From Cyanidiococcus yangmingshanensis (lineage: Eukaryota; Rhodophyta; Bangiophyceae; Cyanidiales; Cyanidiaceae): a stretch of 64,000 bases of DNA. The number at the start of each line of letters is the position of its first letter. Positions within the stretch are counted from its first letter, which is position 1. Of the stretch, positions 1 to 10,095 are shown one piece after another. Position numbers and translations under genes: made by a program. The stretch lies in NCBI GenBank assembly GCA_013995675.1, contig VWRR01000008.1, forward strand, positions 372,001 through 436,000, read 5' to 3'. The notes beneath the pieces were generated by a model. It had not been told where the DNA came from and did no database searches. It worked only from the letters and a program-made list of their open reading frames with translations.

Positions 1-1085
1 GACGTGAGCAGAAAACACGATCGCAAGCGGGTTGGTGTACTCAGAGGGCATCCCGCGTCCTGGTGATCCAAACTGAGCCATTGCGGGAACTCGTATGTTT
101 TGAAACCGGGATCCGAAATGATCTTTTGCGAGTTTTAGGGGTTCTTTGGGAGAGCAACCCGCGGGAGAGACAAGCCCCCGCCCAAATCATCAAGTTGCGG
201 AGCAAGTTTTGATAACGGTCGCATCGAGTCGATTCCCAGACCTGGTGTCGATTCATGGAACGGCGCTACCCTAGGCGTCTACGACGGTTGGCGAGCATGT
301 TTGTATTTCGTTGAGCGCGATACCAAGGACGCACCACGTAAAGAATAAAGAGTTTGGGAATGGTCTGAGACGAAACCAGTGATGATGGACGGATGCGTCG
401 TCACCTGCGGCTACTTGAAGCGATTCGATTACTGTGCAGGTTTTCTGTCTCCGGTTCTGTTTCGAAAGCTGCAAGTCTGCGGCTTCATGGTTTTATGGAT
501 TCGTTATTGGAGAATATTCAAGGAATGTGACGGCGAGAGGAAACGATTGCCATACGAGAATAGGAGGAAAGAGATCGCTTAAGGATCATTCAGCAAACAG
601 ACGTCTCCTGGGGAGACGATCATGGCACTAGGGTCGAGCGCGCGTTTGGTCTCCACGCCATCGTTTTGGATCAAAGCTGTTTTGCTGCCTGTTGTCGACC
701 ATGTGTATCATGAAGCAGGAGCGCGGGTAAACTCCCGGTTAAGTAGCCACGCAAAGGAAACAGAGTTGTGTCTAGGAGCGAGTCCTGATCTCCGATCCGG
801 AACAGGTTCGCGCTGCCAGTTTGGAAGGGGTTTCTAAAGGCATCCAAGAGTGCCGTGATGCAACCTCTCCCGCCTCGATTGAATTTGGATCAGCCTCCAA
901 TAGATGGACTCTTCCACGAATGCAGCTCGCTCTGATGCCGAGTGCGTCAACCAGAGTTGGTCCCGAGGGAGCATCAGGTGCCAATTGCCTATCTCGCGAA
1001 CGTCAAACTTGTCACGGGTTCGGTGCTTCGACCCTCCATCATCGGGCCCACCAGAGTCTTTGTCAAAGCTGTTGGAAGAGATGCG
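1..1085. other. intergenic, no gene recognised
   Basis: Short overlapping open frames occur on both strands but none has a recognisable domain, and the longest lacks an ATG start. This is probably the 3' flank of the HMG-CoA synthase gene and of whatever lies to the left of the window. Confidence 0.5.
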
Positions 1086-2879
1086 CTAGGTTGCTGTCAC
1101 CGGACCCAGGTAGCGATCGTAGTAACGAATACCTCGATCATCGATGCGAACAAGGTAGTAGGTGCCAGGAAAGAGCGCCTGGATCGGATCGCTTGGCTCG
1201 TAGTCACATGCGCCATAGTTGTCCTCGCGTAGAGCCAGCGTCTCATGAAAGACAGCTGGCGAAACGAGTCGGCGCCTGTTGAGGCGCTCGAAGAGGCCTA
1301 CACGTTCGAGCAGGGCCTCAGGCGATGCGACCACGCGCATCGTGTACATCGAGGCAGCCATACCACTACCAAAGCCAAACAACACGATGCGTTTGCCTAG
1401 CGCACGATCTCCTTCGCTGCTAAGTAAACAGAGCAAGTTCCCAAAAAGAGAAGCCGTGTACGCGTTACCGGTCTGCTGAGCCAGCGTCGTCGAGGGCGCA
1501 CACTTGACCTTATAGAGTGGCGCAGAGAGTCGCAAGAGCGTCTGCATGAGCGCTCGATCCCAGTAAGTGCTGGGTGGAGGAATCAATATGCCCTGCTTAT
1601 CCTTCATCAGGGACAAGTGCTCCGATGGGACTCGACGTTCTTCGTGCATCCCTTTTGACAGGTCACTCGCCAATGCCAGATCAGGATATCGAAGGCAATC
1701 ACAGAGCAGGAGCCGTGCAAATGATTTCCGCACCAATTTGTTGAATGGAGCGTGAAACACGGTATAGTCAATGCGGGTCCAGCGATGTGCGATGGAATCA
1801 TGGGGTGTCCCCGTGGGCGCTACATCGCTGTGCTCTTCGCCGGCCACCATCGTGCAGCGAAGATCCACGGAGGCCTCCAGCTGAGCTCCATCTGCTCCCT
1901 GCTGGTCCGTCGGAGCGCTCCGCTGCATTCGGCGACGGAGGGCGTCGCGGGCCTGTCGCTCGACCCGTCCAGTAAACTTGGCATAGCAAATATCGAGCGC
2001 ACGAAAATAGCAAGCGATGCTCTCCGTTCCATTCACGATTGGGTATTCCGTATCCTCCCTTCGAGCTGGTTTGAAAAAGTCCCAGGTATTTTCAAAGTGG
2101 CTGCTCTTGAGGCCCGGTTCCAGCACGAGAATCGGTCGCAGATGTGGATACCGACGGGGCTGTGCTCGACCAATGAGGAGCGCGACAGCACCAGCTCCTC
2201 CGGTCGCCCGAGCGGGCCCCTGCGGGTATACGGCAATATCACCACAGACAACGAGCCCAAAACGTCCGTCGTAGAGCGTTCGACTCTCACACCAGGCAAT
2301 CGTGTTGAAGAGCGCATTCGTGCCGGCATAGCAGGCGTTCGTGGAGTCGATTCCCTCGACCTCGAAATTTCCGCTTTGTTCAAACAGCGACATGAGCGCT
2401 GTCTTGATCGATTTTGCCCGATCAATAATGGTTTCTGTGCCTACCTCAAGCCTTCCGATATCGTTATAGTCGATATGATGTTTCTCGACGAGAGTTTGGA
2501 CAACCGTCATGCACATTGACCGGACATCCTCGCGGTCACCGCAAAAAGACATGGCCTCTTGGCCAAGGCCTACGGTATACTTGCCCGAAGAGACCCCATC
2601 AAAGGTCTCTAGTGCGTGCTGATCCACGTACGTCCGCGGGAAGTAGACTTCCATCGCCAGGATGCCGACTTGCTGTCGCACACTTGGCGACGGACGACGC
2701 CCGTGCATTCGATAGGAGTGATTTTCTCCAGTTTCCCGAATGTCGTCCGGAGACTCAGCGTCCATTGGCGGAGGTAAGGGAATGTTTCGTCTGAGGTCGC
2801 TGCGTGGCGTGCACGGTGGTGTGCGTAACTCTGCGCTGTCGCTCACCAGCCACGAGTCTGCGTCATCGTCACTGGACAT
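1086..2879 (-). CDS. hydroxymethylglutaryl-CoA synthase
   Basis: This enzyme condenses acetyl-CoA with acetoacetyl-CoA to HMG-CoA, the entry step of the mevalonate pathway. The 597-residue product carries the three catalytic signatures of the family: GTETIID with the general-base Glu near residue 149, NACYAGT with the acyl-accepting Cys near 183, and FHAPFNKLV with the active His near 376. The glycine-rich GFGSGMAAS segment lies near the C-terminus. The first ATG of the frame is at 2879; upstream codons in frame have no ATG. The N-terminal ~70 residues are acidic and Pro-rich without a clear targeting signal, so cytosolic location is likely. An insertion of some 60 residues (about 303-368) lies just before the His motif and makes the protein longer than the usual 460-520 residues. 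The frame is unbroken. Confidence 0.95.
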   Translation of the reverse strand: MSSDDDADSWLVSDSAELRTPPCTPRSDLRRNIPLPPPMDAESPDDIRETGENHSYRMHGRRPSPSVRQQVGILAMEVYFPRTYVDQHALETFDGVSSGKYTVGLGQEAMSFCGDREDVRSMCMTVVQTLVEKHHIDYNDIGRLEVGTETIIDRAKSIKTALMSLFEQSGNFEVEGIDSTNACYAGTNALFNTIAWCESRTLYDGRFGLVVCGDIAVYPQGPARATGGAGAVALLIGRAQPRRYPHLRPILVLEPGLKSSHFENTWDFFKPARREDTEYPIVNGTESIACYFRALDICYAKFTGRVERQARDALRRRMQRSAPTDQQGADGAQLEASVDLRCTMVAGEEHSDVAPTGTPHDSIAHRWTRIDYTVFHAPFNKLVRKSFARLLLCDCLRYPDLALASDLSKGMHEERRVPSEHLSLMKDKQGILIPPPSTYWDRALMQTLLRLSAPLYKVKCAPSTTLAQQTGNAYTASLFGNLLCLLSSEGDRALGKRIVLFGFGSGMAASMYTMRVVASPEALLERVGLFERLNRRRLVSPAVFHETLALREDNYGACDYEPSDPIQALFPGTYYLVRIDDRGIRYYDRYLGPVTAT

Positions 2880-4137
2880 GGTAAACGCGAATGAAACGCA
2901 CAAAGAACCGTTATTCAGTCAGAAGAACAAGGGGAAAATTTCGCTGCTAGAGAAATTCGCAACCGTATCCTATCTCGGGCCCGGAAGCTGTGTTGCAAGC
3001 ACCCGCGCCCTGCCGACGCGAGTCTATCTCAGACTCAACCGCTCGCTGCCAGATAGACCGACTTTCTCGACCGAAAAAAAAAACGAAACAAAGGACCAAC
3101 TGCGAGACACCAGTAGATGAAGAAACCCAGCGATGACTTGAATTCGTCTTTACACACCAACAATCCAACAAAGACTGGTGCTTTACCGTTTCTTCCCAAC
3201 GGAGATAACGTTCATGGCATGAGAACCGACCAAAGCCCGTGTGGACGCGCGCCGCAACGATCTCGGTCCCGAGGGATTGAGGGCCCGCTCGCGCCACGGT
3301 GTCTGCTCATGGCTGGAGCTGCTGTCCTCGCAGGCCGAGTACGTTGAGCAGCGATGGATATACATTGACAACTTGGCGGCAGATAGCGTCGACGAGTGAA
3401 GACATTTGGGGTACCGTCGAGGAGGGAATCGACCAAGGTGACTGCATCAGTGTGCGCTCTTGTAGCTTCGCGTTCGAGTATTGGGGTACCCATTCGGTAC
3501 AGAGACGCTGCAACTCATCCGGAGACGGTTGTTGAACGGGGTACCAGGGTTTGTTGAATGATATAGAGCGGACGAGTTGCTGAACGAAAACGGAATACAG
3601 ATTACATTGGTCCAAGCGTCTGATGAGGTGTTTGGTCTGGCTATTATATCAAGTCCGAGATCGCTGAAGAATCGAACGAGGTTTTTAACCGGAACGCTCC
3701 GAACACGAGCTTGTTTCCGTTTTTGCGTTGCTTCATGCGCCGCGGATCCTCTTCTTGATGTCCTCGTCGTTCGAAAGTTTTCACAGACGATTTCCTTTGG
3801 ACATTTCGTCCAAGGCGTATTGACGGAACCGATCATCAGGGCGGATGCTACAGAAGCTCGCCAGAAATGCGTGAGAGAAGGCTGCTGAATCAGATGCGCT
3901 AGGGCCAACCAAGTAGAAAAAAATCCACCAACAAGATTCGCCTCTTCAGTTTGATTCGGCGATATCTTTCGAATGACTTTGATGTTTGTGTCTGCTTTCA
4001 GTACATGCTTCGCAGCGCGCGACCGTATAGGCGTTTCCAAATCAAGTGCATATGGAGTACTGTTCGAATGGGCCACGTGAGGAAGGAGTGTTTCGCCAAC
4101 GTTTATGGACCTCGACGGCTCTCTCGAGTTCGTTCAT
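2880..4137. other. intergenic with two unconvincing open frames
   Basis: Minus-strand frames at 3307-3615 (102 codons) and 3447-4076 (209 codons) overlap each other and both lack an in-frame ATG at their start. No domain was recognised in either. The spacer holds the HMG-CoA synthase upstream region and the 3' flank of L17. Confidence 0.4.
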
Positions 4138-4711
4138 TCAGACCAGTTCGATAAAGGCCATTTCTGCGTTATCGCCACGCCGGGGGTCTGTACGGATGAT
4201 GCGCGTATAGCCACCGTTCCAGTGCACCGTAGCGTTCGGGCGCCGCCTCGAAGAGCGCGTGCACGAGCTGTTTATCGTAGATGAAACCAAGCGCTCGACG
4301 CCGTGCTGCGAGACTTCCGTTTTTGGCTAGTGTTATCATTCGATCAGCAAACTGTCGCACAACTTTTGCGCGCACAACCGTTGTCTTGATTCGACCGTGC
4401 CGGAGCAGTTCCGTGGTCAGCGCTCGAAGAAGCGCTTTTCGCTGGTCCGCTGGCCGATTCAGCTTTTTCAGACGGTCCCCGTGTCGCATTGCCTGCAGGT
4501 TCAGCGCTCCTTGGCCATTGAAGACGGCATCTTGAGTAGTTTGGGTCAGCTGACGGGACTCGAGACACTGCCCGAGTGGTGCTCCCAGGAAGACACTCGG
4601 CGGACGGACCAGTGGCGCTCGACACGTCACGCACTTTGGTTGCCGCCCTGCCAAGAACCGCCCGGCTGGCAGGCTCACGAACCCGCTACTTCTGGAAGCC
4701 GAAAAAAACAT
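4138..4711 (-). CDS. rpl17: bacterial-type ribosomal protein L17, plastid-targeted, with one frame break
   Basis: This is a component of the large ribosomal subunit of bacterial type. After an N-terminal extension of about 75 residues that starts [10 protein letters not shown] and contains an early Phe, as red-algal plastid transit peptides often do, the L17 core begins [20 protein letters not shown]. The conserved C-terminal block ([20 protein letters not shown], then ending FIELV) lies in a different frame, starting at about 4219 and ending with a TGA at 4138. Removing one base of a GG at about 4219-4222 would give a protein of the expected length. Without it the frame ends early at 4169 with an unrelated tail. 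The RRGDNAEM ending is close to cyanobacterial L17, which favours plastid over mitochondrial use. ATG at 4711 is the first in frame. Confidence 0.9.
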
Positions 4712-5157
4712 GTTTTCAACTGACAACGCCTCGTTAGAGCAAGTCGCAGGCGACCCGCAAAGGTTCTAAAGAGCCTAGCGAACACTGCTCGGAACGATGA
4801 GCACCGACATAGATCTGATCTGAGGTCGCTACGAGTATGACGACGGCGACGGCGGCGACGGTACGCCCGATGACACGGCGAGACACGTGGTGCATGTTTA
4901 TCCATATTGGTAGCATATCGATTTGATGGCAGGCGAGACACGCGTACTCGCTTGCGGCGCATGCAGGACGCCGTTGCGAACGGCGCGAATGGAGCGTCTG
5001 AACTGACGAGTGAACGCTGAGCAGGTTGAGCGCCGTGCACCTAAAAAGGAAGACAGAATCCGCCCATCTCTCTGGTTCGACGGGTGTGTTGCTTGGGCCC
5101 GAGTGCTGGTGCGAGGTTGGTCCGCGCTGCATGCACGTTTTCCGCATGGAGTGCAGT
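4712..5157. other. intergenic spacer
   Basis: This 446-base spacer separates two minus-strand genes (L17 and the ribophorin II-like gene). It contains a GAC/GGC-rich stretch around 4838-4862. Open frames crossing it have no recognisable domain. Confidence 0.5.
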
Positions 5158-6123
5158 TTAGGAGATGCTGTTTTCAGCGCTTTTTCGAATGAACTCATGT
5201 CGGTGACGAAGCGCCACAAAACCAATCACGCTGATGCATGGGAGCGTTATAGAAAAGTACCAGAGCGTTCGCATCAGGTTCCACTCTCTGAAGAACATGA
5301 AGAGAATCCACAATGCCATCCCTAAACACAATTGCCATGCTACTGCGTAGCCCTGCATGGATGCCTCGAGCGACGCGGGTGACGCGACTAGCCCTCGAAG
5401 CAGTGCCAGGCCTGTCCAAGCTACACCGGATACACACACCGCCAAGGTGAAGACACCGGACAGCATTGGCCAGTTTTTCGGCGCTACAGATCGATCCTGG
5501 ATGACAAACTCAGGTCGAGACTCCCAACATACGGTGAAATTCTTTTCGAATACACCCAGTGGTCTAGGTTTTGGTGTTGGGCAAAGATCCACGTGTAGCG
5601 TAGCTCTTTCATCGTGCGCTAGACGTTGTGAAGGCGGTGAATGCAGAGACCATAGCAGGGGTGTCTCGGTTTTGGTGCTACCAGCAATGATCAGCATTGT
5701 CGAGAACGTGTCCTCTATGAGGTACGGTTCATTGGTTAGATGCTCAGCTGGAACGAAACGAAAGCTCAGTCGATTTCCCTCCCGTTCAGTTGCTGTGACC
5801 GCATGCTGCACACCTGTGTGGGTGTTGAAGAGGAGTAACAAAGCCTGTTCGGGCGCTTTTGTGAACGGTTCGAGCTCCACCTCGAGCCGGAGCGTGTCCT
5901 CGCGAGCGAGTCTCAGCGGCAGATACGATGCTATGGCTTCGCCGAACGTGTCCTTGTCCGCACTGATCCGCAGGGGTTCAGCAGCACCGTGAACGGCGAG
6001 CACGGCGCGATCGACCTGGTAGCCTTGGGTGCCACGTACGCCACTCGCCCATAATAAAAGCATGAGCGTCAGGAGGGCAAGATGGAAAGAACGGCCCACC
6101 ATATCGCACGCTTGTTTCGCCAT
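5158..6123 (-). CDS. ribophorin II / Swp1-like oligosaccharyltransferase subunit
   Basis: This is a probable non-catalytic subunit of the ER oligosaccharyltransferase, which transfers N-glycans to nascent proteins. The 322-residue product starts with a signal peptide (hydrophobic LALLTLMLLLWASGVRG), has a luminal part of about 200 residues, and ends with three closely spaced membrane helices, the second containing GMALWILFMFFREWNL and the third WYFSITLPCISVIGF. That C-terminal three-helix block with an aromatic Trp-Asn-Leu turn is the hallmark of ribophorin II. The frame is open further upstream, but ATG at 6123 puts the signal peptide at the N-terminus and is preferred. The C-terminal tail RHRHEFIRKS is cytosolic and basic. 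Confidence 0.8.
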   Translation of the reverse strand: MAKQACDMVGRSFHLALLTLMLLLWASGVRGTQGYQVDRAVLAVHGAAEPLRISADKDTFGEAIASYLPLRLAREDTLRLEVELEPFTKAPEQALLLLFNTHTGVQHAVTATEREGNRLSFRFVPAEHLTNEPYLIEDTFSTMLIIAGSTKTETPLLWSLHSPPSQRLAHDERATLHVDLCPTPKPRPLGVFEKNFTVCWESRPEFVIQDRSVAPKNWPMLSGVFTLAVCVSGVAWTGLALLRGLVASPASLEASMQGYAVAWQLCLGMALWILFMFFREWNLMRTLWYFSITLPCISVIGFVALRHRHEFIRKSAENSIS

Positions 6124-6452
6124 GAGCTTCAGAATCAATAAAGCCTTACAAAGAACTATGTTCGATTCGGATCCCTCTGTTTGAAGACAGACTCGCCCGC
6201 CGAGTTCGTTGTCCTGAACGAACAGCGCTCTTCGAAATGTTCGTTGACAGGGTCTCACCAAATCGCGGTCTTCGAGGCCGCTTGTATTCCCCCGACCCCG
6301 TATTCGCACCTGACTAGAATCTCGATGAAGGACTCAAGTTCCTGGCGCAAGGCGCTCCTTGCAAAACTTCGTCTTCAGAAACACGACTTGAAACCAGTGG
6401 ATAACTGGCTCGTAGACGAAGGGAGCACGGGCGCCGCGATGCCGGTCCTAAG
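6124..6452. promoter_or_regulatory. shared upstream region of two divergent genes
   Basis: This 329-base spacer separates the start codons of the minus-strand ribophorin II-like gene and the plus-strand gene at 6453, so both promoters must lie here. No defined element was recognised. Confidence 0.4.
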
Positions 6453-7457
6453 ATGACGGGCATCCTTAGGTTTGCGCTCTGGGTTTCCATGACCAGCACT
6501 AGAACAAACGAGGCTACAGCGACCGCGATACCCGACTGGACACCGATCTGGCGAAGAGTGTTTTATGTTGGTACTGAGTGGGATCAGATTGGAGATGTAT
6601 ATAGGTTTCCGTGGGATTTTGGCCATCTCGACGCGGATGTGATCTCTTTCTTGCGAGAGCCGTCTGTAGTACGTTGGTACCTATTTGGGGCGACAGAACC
6701 CCAACTCGTGCACTGGCAACAGCGCGAAACAGTGCTTCCAATACCGACCGTCGTTGTCGTACAGAGCAAGTCCTCACCGCCTCCCATAGTGGGAATCAAG
6801 TCCGTCCAACGCACCGAGGAAGAGATCGTCCCTATGAGGGCAGTCAAGATGGGGTTTTTCCCTCTGGATATTTCCGAATGGCACTCGTTGTCGTCAACGC
6901 GTTCAGGCAGCAGCACCATTGGAAAACAGTGCGTGACCGATCGGGTCCAACTTCTTCAGTGTGAGCAGCGACGGTCCAGTCTTCGAAGCCTTTCTGCAGA
7001 GCGACTACACCGTTTCGACTATGTCCTTCCGTATTCGTTGCGCGCGGAGTTACTGGCGCCCGACGACGATCAAGAAGTGGACTCGACGGTGGACGGGATG
7101 GCAGAAATTCCGGAACGACCAGGTCAGCCGATTTACTTCGAATTCGATTGGGAAATGGACCCTCTGGAAGAGTACATTTCGGAACAGCTCTCGGCAGAAT
7201 CCGTGGCGGATACCGACACGAATCGGGCTGCGCTGCGACGGGCTATCCAAGAAGCCATCGAGCTTCGACAAGCGGCCTTGCGTAAGGAGCGAGCCATGCG
7301 AAAAGCCCGTCTTGAAGCACTCACTCCAACGGAACGCGAATCTTATCGGGACATGCGTATCGTAAAATACTACCCGCGAAACGATGAACCCGATATCCGT
7401 GCATGCAAGACGAGGTTTGTGAACCGCTATTACGGCAAAGCGAATGAGGTGCGATGA
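6453..7457 (+). CDS. conserved protein of unknown function with a YYP...NRYYGKA C-terminus
   Basis: A 334-residue unbroken frame starting at ATG 6453. The N-terminal half has DWTPIWRRVFYVGTEWDQIG and FPWDFGHLD segments. The middle is variable and Ser-rich (about 145-190). A highly charged helix follows (about 255-300, RKERAMRKARLEAL), and the protein ends with KYYPRNDEPDI...TRFVNRYYGKANEV. This end block looks like a signature conserved among photosynthetic eukaryotes, but I could not place it in a named family, and comparison from memory with the plastid nucleoid protein pTAC12/HEMERA did not hold. No membrane segment is visible. It shares its upstream region with the ribophorin II-like gene. 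Confidence 0.75.
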   Translation: MTGILRFALWVSMTSTRTNEATATAIPDWTPIWRRVFYVGTEWDQIGDVYRFPWDFGHLDADVISFLREPSVVRWYLFGATEPQLVHWQQRETVLPIPTVVVVQSKSSPPPIVGIKSVQRTEEEIVPMRAVKMGFFPLDISEWHSLSSTRSGSSTIGKQCVTDRVQLLQCEQRRSSLRSLSAERLHRFDYVLPYSLRAELLAPDDDQEVDSTVDGMAEIPERPGQPIYFEFDWEMDPLEEYISEQLSAESVADTDTNRAALRRAIQEAIELRQAALRKERAMRKARLEALTPTERESYRDMRIVKYYPRNDEPDIRACKTRFVNRYYGKANEVR

Positions 7458-8083
7458 AACATTCATGGAGCAAAGTGGCGGAAAGAAGCTTGTTTAGGAA
7501 TGCGTGTTGCATCTGTTGGATTCTAGCGCTGGAATGAGTTCTCGACCTGGTGCTGTCCGGGCGAGGTACCAGAGACTAGTGGATCTGCTGGTGCAGCAGG
7601 CAAATATCAGCTCTCTTTTACGTCAGATCATCTAGTGCGTTAGCAGCCTATCGATATAGTTCGTTCTGGCACGTCAGCGATGATTTTGGAATGGCCATGA
7701 TGTCACCAAAGGATTGCTGCGCTCCGGTAGCCACTTGCGGTGGGTCATTTTGAAAGACTCGGGCCTTGGTATCATCCCGAGAGGCGTCGGTGTCAGCTGG
7801 AGTGCGTTCGAACGAACCAACGTTCAATGTTCACAGGGACGAACAGGTCAGCTCGATGTGCTGCTTGATTCAGCGGGTTTCTTTCCCAAACGTGTGCGGT
7901 TGCGTATGTCACGATGTCTTGTTTGTTGCAATCATTGTGACTCTGATGGATTCGGCACGCACAGACATCTGGAGAGTACGAACCGACACCCTGATGAATG
8001 CATCGGACGCTGTGGTGCTTCTCATTGTCAAACATCTTCAGAGCGGCACGCTCGGTCACGCACACGATTCATATCGGCGCGAG
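7458..8083. other. convergent intergenic spacer
   Basis: 3' flanks of the plus-strand gene ending at 7457 and of the minus-strand TIP41 gene ending at 8084. A plus-strand open frame from 7766 into TIP41 is judged a shadow. Confidence 0.45.
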
Positions 8084-9077
8084 TTACAAGCCCAAATCCA
8101 AAACCTCTGCGTGGTGTTCCACGACCGGCACATACTCCTGAATGCGGTCCTCATCGGTGCAGTGATAGGCGGCACGCCAGTGCGTCGTGGTTTCCATGAT
8201 CGAACTCGGGTCCACCTGCACTCCTGTATTCGACCGATGGAGGTGGCTTCCCGTCCCGCCACCCGCCTGCGGCGAGACACTCATCATGGAGGCGCTCCAG
8301 TGGGATACAACCGCCTTCTGGACGGCTTCCATTGGGGCTTCGCGTCGTTGCACTTCGCGAACGAGCCATGTTGTGCCAAATCGATGAAAGTAGCGGGTAT
8401 CGTAGATCCGGACCAGCATATTATCTACGCGGAGCCAAAATCTGGCTAGCAGATACCAGAAAGCGTCACGCATCACCCGAAGCTTCACTGTATAACGAGA
8501 AACGCCCTGATCATCGAGTTCATCTTCAAACAGAACCAATTCCGTATAAAAAGCGACAGGGAGATCCTGTCTTTGTAGTTCGGAAATGGGCAGGCCTTCT
8601 GCAACTGGGACGTTTCTCCAACGATGTGGCGGAAGGCGACCGACCAGCGTGCCCGCATACGTCGTTGTAAAGGTCCAGTCTGTCGAGACCAAGAGCGGTG
8701 TTCGAGCCACCCGAGACTCTTGTTGCTGCCAAGTGCTTGCGTCTCGGACCTGTACGGGCTCGGCTAGAGCCGGACGCACCGCTTCCAAGGCATCCACTGC
8801 GTTGAACCTCAGCACAGGCTCGTACACGTCGTGCGCTCGGTCGCTCCGACAGCGTTCCAAAAAAAGGTGATTATTCGCAAAGAGCATGCTTGGAATAGTG
8901 TGTAAGTGCCGCAGCCTGGTTTGATGTAGTAGGTTTCGCTCATCATTGTCGGCTATCGCGATTTCGACACACCTCGATGCGCCAGCGACCGTGTTCGAAC
9001 TGGTGTCTCGTTTGAGGTGCTGGTGGCGGAGAAGCGCTGCGTTCTTCGTGCTGCCGCACAGCACGCACCGCCTCCAT
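8084..9077 (-). CDS. TIP41-like regulator of PP2A phosphatases, with one frame break
   Basis: TIP41/TIPRL proteins bind the catalytic subunits of PP2A-type phosphatases and act in TOR signalling. Recognisable blocks in order are MLFANNHLFL, FNAVDALEAV, TDWTFTTTYAGTL, VAFYTELVLFEDELDDQGVS, VKLRVM, FWYLLARFWLRVDNMLVRIY and DTRYFHRF. The downstream frame alone has no ATG before MLFANN. In a neighbouring frame an ATG at 9077 opens MEAVRAVRQHEE... and reaches HGRWRIEVCR, which matches the N-terminal TIP41 tryptophan block. The two frames join if one A is dropped from a run of three at 8962-8964. The start at 9077 is therefore preferred. The C-terminal tail after the conserved core is about 90 residues and is not recognisable. 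Confidence 0.88.
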
Positions 9078-10095
9078 ATCGCATGATACCGTCCAAAGAG
9101 ACAAGTTCTCCACGACACTGCGGGTTGCACGTCGGACCCGTTACTCGAGCGATACAACCGGGAGGCAAACTCGTCCGACGTCGACGTGCACTAGAACCAG
9201 CGCGGAACACTCGTTTCGCTCCGGCAGGTGACGCCTCAGCAGAACGGAACCTGGATCGCTCCGCAGACCACCAGCCCGAGCGTGTCTTGGACGCTTCGAC
9301 CTGGTCAATGACGATATCCATGGAGGGTCGGTTTCATCTCGATCCCCTAGGTTGTCATGGTGAAGCGCTTGATGGGTTTAACTTTCGAAATGTGGAGTTG
9401 CTGCACCGAATGTCCGTATCCTCGGGGCCATCGAGCCGAAAACCCCTTTGAGACAATGCCCTCATGCCGACCTGAGTCTGTATCCTCGGGAGACAAGTCC
9501 TCCACCGAAAGGCCAAACCCTCTCGACTGTTGTTTCGTGACCCCCTCACGCCGTGAAGAAGACGATATAGACGAAGGGCTATCGTTTCTAGAACGACTTG
9601 ACGGTTTCCAGCTCACCGGTCGCGATAGGGAGACGCTCTGTGCCGCTGCTAGGGTCGTTCTCGGAGCTACCTCGACCGCTTTCACCAACCGCGGTTTAAC
9701 CAGCGATCCCAAGCGACGTTGAAACCAGGCATTGGATCCCTGGAGTGAAGCGTTCTGTGGTCGCACGCGCTGCTCACGTTCAAGAGACCTATTTTCGGGT
9801 GAGACTGTTTCCGAACTGAGAGCCGGCTCCCAACGAGACGTTTGCCGTCGGCAGAGACTGAAGCAAGTCGTCTCGGGAGGCTGTGTGTGAACTTGGACGC
9901 GCTTCGTGTACCAGCGATTTGGGGACTGTGATAAGTTGATTGACAGCAGTTCGAGATTATCGTTCTCTTGGACCTTTGGAGACCCAGGACACAGTTGAGT
10001 CTCCCTCGCTGTCAAGTTTGCGATCGAGAGCGAGGAAACTCTAGCCGCGTGTTGCCTGCCTACGGGTTCTGTTTCGATACAATAGGGAACGCGGC
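9078..10095. other. intergenic between divergent genes, with unclassified open frames
   Basis: This is the upstream region of both TIP41 (minus) and the RlmI-like gene (plus). A 222-codon Ser/Arg-rich frame on the minus strand (9347-10015) has no ATG near its start. A 121-codon frame with an ATG (9357-9722) overlaps it on the plus strand. Neither shows a domain; one of them could be a real but unrecognised gene. Confidence 0.4.

Noticed and set aside
821-1282. 153-codon plus-strand frame at the left end
   Set aside because: Runs antisense into the end of HMG-CoA synthase, has a non-ATG start and no domain; a shadow.
3307-3615. 102-codon minus-strand frame with protein-like text (SISFNKPWYPVQQPSPDELQ)
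   Set aside because: No ATG at or upstream of its start before a stop at 3649, overlaps another open frame, and no domain recognised.
6453-7457. Assignment to the plastid nucleoid protein pTAC12/HEMERA
   Set aside because: The C-terminal motif does not match what is known of that protein; left as unknown.
9347-10015. 222-codon Ser-rich frame on the minus strand
   Set aside because: No ATG near the start, low complexity, and opposite-strand frames are equally open; kept only as a note in the spacer entry.
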